Origin: an uncultured Prevotellaceae bacterium
Lineage (GTDB): Bacteria; Bacteroidota; Bacteroidia; Bacteroidales; Bacteroidaceae
NCBI GenBank assembly: GCA_902781315.1
Contig: CACZIT010000019.1
Coordinates: forward strand, 1-58,020
Length of the DNA: 58,020 nucleotides
Direction of reading: 5' to 3'
A model generated the notes under the pieces. It saw only the letters and a list, made by a program, of their open reading frames with translations. It ran no database searches and was not told the DNA's origin. The first letter of the stretch is position 1. Every line of letters starts with the position of its first letter. A program made the position numbers and the translations under genes. Below, piece by piece: positions 57,781-58,020 of the stretch.

Positions 57781-58020
57781 ATGTCACACGGATCTAACAA
57801 ATCTCACAGATCTATATTTTCTTATGATGATAGTTATATTGTTGGAAGAATATTGAATGCACACTTTCATAGTTCTTCGAACAATAGAACTACTTTATTC
57901 CCAAATAAAGTTATTTTGCGAGCAAAATGAATTCATCATAAGAAATTAATTGATTCTTTGAACGGCCGAAGGCTTATTGAACTTTGAACAGCGCATAGCG
58001 CTTTTTGAACCGCAGCGTAG
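57781..58020 (-). promoter_or_regulatory. Structured leader copy 2, upstream of the beta-propeller gene
   Basis: This is the second copy of the leader, ending about 12 nt before the ATG at 57769; it matches 56381-56617 across about 240 bp with scattered substitutions and may continue past the window. The 13-bp inverted repeat arms lie at 57818-57830 and 57933-57945. The hairpins ATTTTGC/GCAAAAT and CTTTATT/AATAAAG are unchanged; one base difference in the TAGTTCT/AGAACTA stem converts a G-T pair into an A-T pair. Confidence 0.75.

Overview
The window looks like a chromosomal segment of a Bacteroidales bacterium, most likely a Prevotella-type member. Reasons: promoters of the Bacteroidetes form (TTTG, about 19-20 nt, TAnnTTTG), a BspA-like leucine-rich-repeat surface protein, C-terminal sorting-like domains on secreted proteins, DUF4494, anaerobic ribonucleotide reductase nrdDG, and a tyrosine-tailed Wzc kinase. 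The base composition of coding DNA is moderately GC-rich, which opens long spurious antisense frames. I see no rRNA, tRNA or CRISPR array.

Layout. 1-471: 3' end of a phage-type structural protein P5 gene. 606-8208: dapA, then (minus) a six-gene run made of a tiny sorting-domain protein, an L,D-transpeptidase, an ECF sigma factor, a putative anti-sigma factor, a periplasmic helical protein and truA, then mazG-lipoprotein-rnz (minus). 8258-14115: valS followed by two secreted proteases (clostripain-like and M6). 14359-19740: PLP homeostasis protein, DUF4494, GlcNAc-kinase-like protein, a large MscS channel and a small outer-membrane barrel. 19875-22968: KDO synthesis genes kdsA-kdsD and a secreted phospholipase-D-type cardiolipin synthase. 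23019-28731: a 1775-residue BspA-like protein whose long leader contains a candidate structured RNA. 28820-32287: a LuxR regulator and nrdDG. 32847-36486: a large Omp28-type secreted protein.

36557-44856 is the most coherent candidate system. A regulator joining a RIC/YtfE-like di-iron domain to a LuxR helix-turn-helix diverges from an outer-membrane porin, an imelysin lipoprotein, a di-haem DHOR (DUF1111) lipoprotein and a CcsBA-type cytochrome c haem lyase. The inference is iron/redox-sensed iron handling with its own cytochrome c maturation. 44961-49334 holds a RidA-like protein, rny, zapA and two conserved small proteins. 49442-58020 is a surface polysaccharide locus: rfbA and wzc (plus), then a HAD phosphatase, a WecA/MraY-like transferase, a nucleotidyltransferase-family protein and a beta-propeller protein (minus).

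The DNA-level novelty lies in the polysaccharide locus and reaches back to 44150. Tiny palindromes with three-base loops, mostly GAA, AAC or ATC, occur in arrays with array-specific linkers. These arrays sit at the 3' ends of three consecutive genes, have expanded in frame into the propeller gene, and are accompanied by longer repeats that also invade the CcsBA gene. Two genes of the locus are preceded by near-identical leaders of about 240 bp that share one long-range stem and several internal hairpins. Similar tri-loop palindromes recur at 46101-46305.
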